NCBI GenBank assembly: GCA_038825775.1
Contig: JAWBOW010000017.1
Location: 1-16,821, forward strand
DNA: 16,821 bases
DNA from: JAWBOW01 sp038825775
GTDB lineage: Archaea > Nanobdellota > Nanobdellia > Woesearchaeales > WAPY01
Direction: 5' to 3'
Shown here: piece after piece, positions 13,835-16,821 of the stretch
Numbering within the stretch: the first letter of the stretch is position 1
How the letters are laid out: each line of letters opens with the position of its first letter
The notes under the pieces: generated by a model
What the model saw: the letters and a program-made list of their open reading frames with translations, nothing else
Told to the model about the DNA's origin: nothing
Database searches by the model: none
Translations under genes and position numbers: made by a program

Positions 13835-14512
13835 TTACTTTTTTTTATTTTTTGTATTTGAATCTAATTTTTTATAACAAAACCACCAATCAAAATTTTC
13901 ATACTCTTTTAACCTATTCATTGCTGTTTTCTCATCAGTAGCTGGAGGAATTATTACTTTATCACCAATTAATTCGTTGTCGGGCCAATTTGCAGGCATT
14001 GCTACTTTTTCAGAATCACTAATTTGTAATGCCTTGACTATTCTTAAAATTTCATCTATGTTTCTACCAACCTCTTGTGGGTAATAAAGTATTGCTCTTA
14101 TTATTCCTGAAGGATCTACAATAAATACTGCCCTTACCGTATTCTTACCTTTGTTAGGATGTAACATTCCTAAGTTTTTAGCAATCTCTCCTTGATCATC
14201 TGCAATTATTGGAAATTCTATTTTTACTTTTAATTTTTCATTAATCCATTCCTTCCATTTTATGTGACTAAAAACTTGGTCTATGCTTAGTCCTATCAAC
14301 TCACAATTTAGTTTTTTGAACTCTTCATATCTTTTTTGAAATCCAACAAATTCTGTCGTGCATACTGGTGTAAAATCTGCTGGGTGACTAAACAGAACAA
14401 ACCATTTTCCTTTATAATACTCTGGTATTTTTATTTTTCCAATTGTTGTTTGCACTTCAAAACTCGGCATTTTATCTCCTATTAATGGCATTCTTTTTAT
14501 TTCTTCTTGCAT
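13835..14512 (-). CDS. Peroxiredoxin, Prx6-like archaeal type
   Basis: This thiol peroxidase reduces hydrogen peroxide and organic peroxides. With the ATG at 14512 it has 225 residues; this start has a strong Shine-Dalgarno (GGAGGTGG) five bases upstream, whereas the longer frame begins at a TTG inside that site. The active-site motif is FSHPADFTPVCTTEF, with peroxidatic C51 and T48. The conserved arginine lies in NTVRAVFIVDPSG (R127). The C-terminal extension IIPPATDEKTA and WWFCYKK is typical of archaeal Prx6-like proteins. C212 matches the distal cysteine of the usual C-x5-C pair near the end; the proximal cysteine is absent (NFDWWFC), so C212 is the likely resolving cysteine. Confidence 0.95.
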   Translation of the reverse strand: MQEEIKRMPLIGDKMPSFEVQTTIGKIKIPEYYKGKWFVLFSHPADFTPVCTTEFVGFQKRYEEFKKLNCELIGLSIDQVFSHIKWKEWINEKLKVKIEFPIIADDQGEIAKNLGMLHPNKGKNTVRAVFIVDPSGIIRAILYYPQEVGRNIDEILRIVKALQISDSEKVAMPANWPDNELIGDKVIIPPATDEKTAMNRLKEYENFDWWFCYKKLDSNTKNKKK

Positions 14513-14545
14513 AAAAACCACCTCCAAAAATTTTAACTAAATTTT

Positions 14546-15247
14546 TTATTCTAAAACCTCAAAGTATTCTTTTGAAACATTGCAAATTGGACACTTCCAA
14601 TTTTCAGGAAGTTCTTCAAAACTTGTGTTTGGTTTTATGTTTTGAGTTTTATCACCTATTTTTGGATCATAAACATAACCGCAAACTTTACACTTATATT
14701 TTTTCAGTTCTTTACTTTTGATTGTTTCTTCTGTCTCCGAGAGATCAATATAAGTTGGTGCTGTTTTTGGGGCAAATCCTTGCTTTACTTTGTGATAATA
14801 ATCATAAGTCATTGGTTCTTCTTCACTAATAATTTCGCAATCAACAACTTCTGCTATGAACAAAGTGTGAGTTCCAACATCAAAACTATCAACAACCTTT
14901 GCCTCTATAAAAGCAACTGAATTGTCTAAAATTATTGGAGCTCCTGTGATTCCAACCTTATAATTAACTCCTTCAAACTTATCAAAATCCCTTCCAGTTC
15001 TAAAACCAAACCTTCCAATAAATTCTAAAGGAGTTTTTTGTGACAAAACACTTATGCTTAAAACTTTACTATTAACAATGCACTCATGAGTAAAGTTTTG
15101 TTTATTAATGGATAAAGCAATCTTTTTTGGTTCTGAAGTTACTTGAAAAACAGTGTTTGAGATTTGAGCATTAAATTTATTATCATTTAATTTTGAACTT
15201 ACAACATAAAGTCCATAATTTATCTTATAAAGTGCTTTTAGGTTCAT
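14546..15247 (-). CDS. Flavin-reductase/rubredoxin fusion (high-molecular-weight rubredoxin)
   Basis: The 233-residue protein joins two redox modules. Residues about 1-155 form a flavin-reductase-like FMN-binding split-barrel domain (YGLYVVSS, FGFRTGRDFDKF, FIEAKVVDS). Residues 183-233 form a rubredoxin with iron ligands C186, C189, C219 and C222. This matches the high-molecular-weight rubredoxin type known from acetogens, where it passes electrons from NADH to a flavodiiron protein. No flavodiiron gene is present here, so the likely acceptors are rubrerythrin and superoxide reductase from the same operon. The start has no clear Shine-Dalgarno; it lies 24 bases after the rubrerythrin stop. 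It is the probable electron hub of this operon. Confidence 0.92.
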   Translation of the reverse strand: MNLKALYKINYGLYVVSSKLNDNKFNAQISNTVFQVTSEPKKIALSINKQNFTHECIVNSKVLSISVLSQKTPLEFIGRFGFRTGRDFDKFEGVNYKVGITGAPIILDNSVAFIEAKVVDSFDVGTHTLFIAEVVDCEIISEEEPMTYDYYHKVKQGFAPKTAPTYIDLSETEETIKSKELKKYKCKVCGYVYDPKIGDKTQNIKPNTSFEELPENWKCPICNVSKEYFEVLE

Positions 15248-15271
15248 TTTTAAAATTTTGATTTTACAAAA

Positions 15272-15877
15272 TCAGTAATTCTCACACATCACTTGATAAA
15301 ACCCTCTTTCATGTCCACAAGAAGGACACTTCTCAGGGGGTTCTGTGCCATAATGAACATAACCACACTCCCTGCAAACCCAAAAAATCTCTTTTTCTTT
15401 TTTAAACAAACTTCCTTGTTCTAATTCCTTTCTTAATTTTGAGTATCTCTCAGCGTGGTGTTTTTCAGCAACTGCTATTGCTCTAATCCTCGCTGCTATT
15501 TCTTTAAAACCTTCCTCCTCTGCTACTTTTGCAAATTCTGGATAAAGCATGCTGAATTCTTCTGTTTCCCCAATTATTGCTCCTTTAAGATTTTCCAGAG
15601 TTGATGCTCTTAAAACAGGAACATGAGTTTCTATTTTTAAATCACTTAAATCTATATTATATTTATCTCTAATTTCCATAAGCATTTTGTAAAACCAACT
15701 TGCGTGCTCACGCTCGTTATCAGCAGTTATTGTAAATATTTCAGAGATTTGTTCATAACCTTCTTTTTTTGCAGTGCTTGCATAAAACGTATATCTGTTT
15801 CTTGCCATGCATTCTCCAACAAATGCTTTTGCTAAATTTTCAACTGTTTTGAATTTTTTCAAGTTAGAATCCTGCAT
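15272..15877 (-). CDS. rbr: Rubrerythrin
   Basis: Rubrerythrin reduces hydrogen peroxide to water at a diiron site, taking electrons through its rubredoxin-like domain. The ATG at 15877 gives 201 residues and follows a good Shine-Dalgarno (GGGGTGAT); an upstream in-frame ATG at 15898 lies near the predicted transcription start and is less likely. The diiron ligands fit E22 in GECMARNRY, E55-x-x-H58, E104/E107 in GETEEF and E138-x-x-H141. The C-terminal rubredoxin-like domain holds C168, C171, C184 and C187. It is the first gene of the six-gene operon, with a clear TATA box, and its gene product probably receives electrons from the fusion protein encoded next. Confidence 0.95.
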   Translation of the reverse strand: MQDSNLKKFKTVENLAKAFVGECMARNRYTFYASTAKKEGYEQISEIFTITADNEREHASWFYKMLMEIRDKYNIDLSDLKIETHVPVLRASTLENLKGAIIGETEEFSMLYPEFAKVAEEEGFKEIAARIRAIAVAEKHHAERYSKLRKELEQGSLFKKEKEIFWVCRECGYVHYGTEPPEKCPSCGHERGFYQVMCENY

Positions 15878-15910
15878 AAAATCACCCCAAGATAGCACTA
15901 ATTTAATATT

Positions 15911-15921
15911 CTATATAAAAA
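15911..15921 (-). promoter_or_regulatory. TATA box of the oxygen-defence operon
   Basis: The minus strand reads TTTTTATATAG. Transcription would start near 15890, giving a 12-14 base leader that contains the rubrerythrin Shine-Dalgarno. The gaps between the six genes are too short for other obvious promoters. No convincing operator palindrome was seen here. Confidence 0.6.
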
Positions 15922-15936
15922 TTTCTGTTTTGTGAA

Positions 15937-16821
15937 TTAAAAATCAGTTTTTTTCAATAATGAATAGGTGTTTCTCATGTGATTAGAATTTTTAACTAAA
16001 GTTTTAACATAAAGAACTTTTTCTTTTGGGATTTTTAATATTTTAGAAAGTTTTTCATCATTGATTTTTAATTCTAATCCTAACAAACAAAGGTCTAATG
16101 TTTTATAATCAATTCCCAAAGCAAACTCGTCATCAATTCCTGGAATTATGTCAGGGGAGGGTGGTTTGTTAAGAATGTTTTGATCAATTTCTAAATACTT
16201 TGCTAATTCTCTCACTTGTGTTTTGTACAAGTGAATTATTGGCATTATATCTGTTGAATCATCACAACCGTGCTTTACAAAAAATCCTGTTAATAATTCT
16301 GTTTTATTTGCAGCTCCAACAACAAGCCCATTATTTAGTTCAGCATATTTATACAATAATAACATTCTAATTCTGTGCTTTATCCTATAATAAGCGTTAA
16401 TATTAGTCACATATTTTGAAAAGAAAACTTTTTTAGAGTTTTTATTTGAGAGCATTGAATCTAAAAAAGGAGTTTTTCCAGTTTTTTCAGAATAAAAAGA
16501 ATATGCTTTTTTTGACAATTTCTCACTAATAATTCTTGGTATGAAAAACTTGTTGTAAAATGATAAAGAATAAGTTCCAAAAACCTTCTGGTGTTTTGTT
16601 ATATTAATTATTTTATGATTAACTCCTAATTGCTTGACTATTTTTAAAGCGTCTCTCAAATGTTTTTTATTCGTGTCTTTGTCAGGCATTATCAATGCTA
16701 AAATCTTTTTGTTATCAACAACTTTGCTGCAAAGTTTTAAAACTACAGAAGAATCTAAACCACCACTAACCCCTAAAACTATTATTTCTCTGTTTAGAAT
16801 TTTAAGATAATTATTTATAAA
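15937..16821 (-). CDS. nadE: NH3-dependent NAD synthetase-like protein, N-terminus outside window
   Basis: NadE makes NAD from deamido-NAD, ammonia and ATP. The frame runs open to the right edge, giving 294 residues with perhaps 10-20 N-terminal residues missing; an internal ATG at 16695 is not the true start because the ATP-binding motif lies before it. The motif GVSGGLDSS is at residues 17-25 of the visible part. Further on are RIKHRIRMLLLYKYAE, VVGAANKTELLTGFF, HLYKTQVRELAKYL, KPPSPDIIPGIDDEFALG and a C-terminal helical region, in NadE order. Compared with ordinary NadE there are about 45 extra residues between the ATP motif and RIKHRIRM, and a KHGCDDSTDIMPI segment, so it belongs to a divergent subgroup. 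Ammonia-dependent NAD synthesis is the best reading. Confidence 0.82.
   Translation of the reverse strand, partial: FINNYLKILNREIIVLGVSGGLDSSVVLKLCSKVVDNKKILALIMPDKDTNKKHLRDALKIVKQLGVNHKIINITKHQKVFGTYSLSFYNKFFIPRIISEKLSKKAYSFYSEKTGKTPFLDSMLSNKNSKKVFFSKYVTNINAYYRIKHRIRMLLLYKYAELNNGLVVGAANKTELLTGFFVKHGCDDSTDIMPIIHLYKTQVRELAKYLEIDQNILNKPPSPDIIPGIDDEFALGIDYKTLDLCLLGLELKINDEKLSKILKIPKEKVLYVKTLVKNSNHMRNTYSLLKKTDF

Noticed and set aside
14513..14527. Longer peroxiredoxin start at a TTG
   Set aside because: It overlaps the GGAGGTGG ribosome site that is correctly spaced for the ATG at 14512.
15878..15898. Upstream ATG giving seven more residues of rubrerythrin
   Set aside because: It lies close to or before the predicted transcription start, and its extra codons cover the Shine-Dalgarno of the ATG at 15877.

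Overview
The window comes from an AT-rich archaeon. The evidence is archaeal-type alanyl- and isoleucyl-tRNA synthetases, the archaeal DNA-repair protein NreA, archease, an archaeal SPOUT protein (SFM1 family), an Ogg2-type 8-oxoguanine glycosylase, AT-rich TATA boxes 25-30 bases before start codons, and apparently leaderless transcripts beside Shine-Dalgarno-led ones. The small compact genes, the style of the pilin-like and small conserved proteins, and the gene mix suggest a DPANN-type lineage such as Woesearchaeota or Pacearchaeota. That lineage call is an inference; no ribosomal RNA is present to settle it.

Layout. 1-1176 (-): a lipoprotein cut by the left edge. 1285-1357 (+): tRNA-Val(CAC). 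1416-3950 (+): alaS, convergent with nreA (3973-5226, -). 5321-5563 (-): an 80-residue basic protein made of two nearly identical 40-residue repeats. 5673-6143 (-): a winged-helix regulator with a palindrome at its promoter. 6218-9349 (-): ileS. 9474-12440 (+): a tight five-gene run of two pilin-like membrane proteins, a 78-residue acidic protein, archease and an SFM1-like SPOUT methyltransferase, ending at a T-rich terminator. 12475-15877 (-): a six-gene oxygen-defence operon. 15937-16821 (-): a NadE-like NAD synthetase cut by the right edge.

The most coherent system is the operon at 12475-15877. In transcription order it encodes rubrerythrin (peroxide reduction), a flavin-reductase/rubredoxin fusion (electron delivery), peroxiredoxin, superoxide reductase, an unrecognised CxxC protein that overlaps the superoxide reductase gene, and Ogg2 (excision of 8-oxoguanine). 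It joins superoxide and peroxide removal to repair of the DNA lesion these oxidants cause, behind one clear promoter.

Several starts were moved from the longest open frame to an internal ATG on the basis of Shine-Dalgarno sequences or family alignment: 11205, 11874, 13458, 14512 and 15877. No CRISPR array, insertion sequence, rRNA or phage gene was seen, and no gene-free stretch exceeds about 120 bases.
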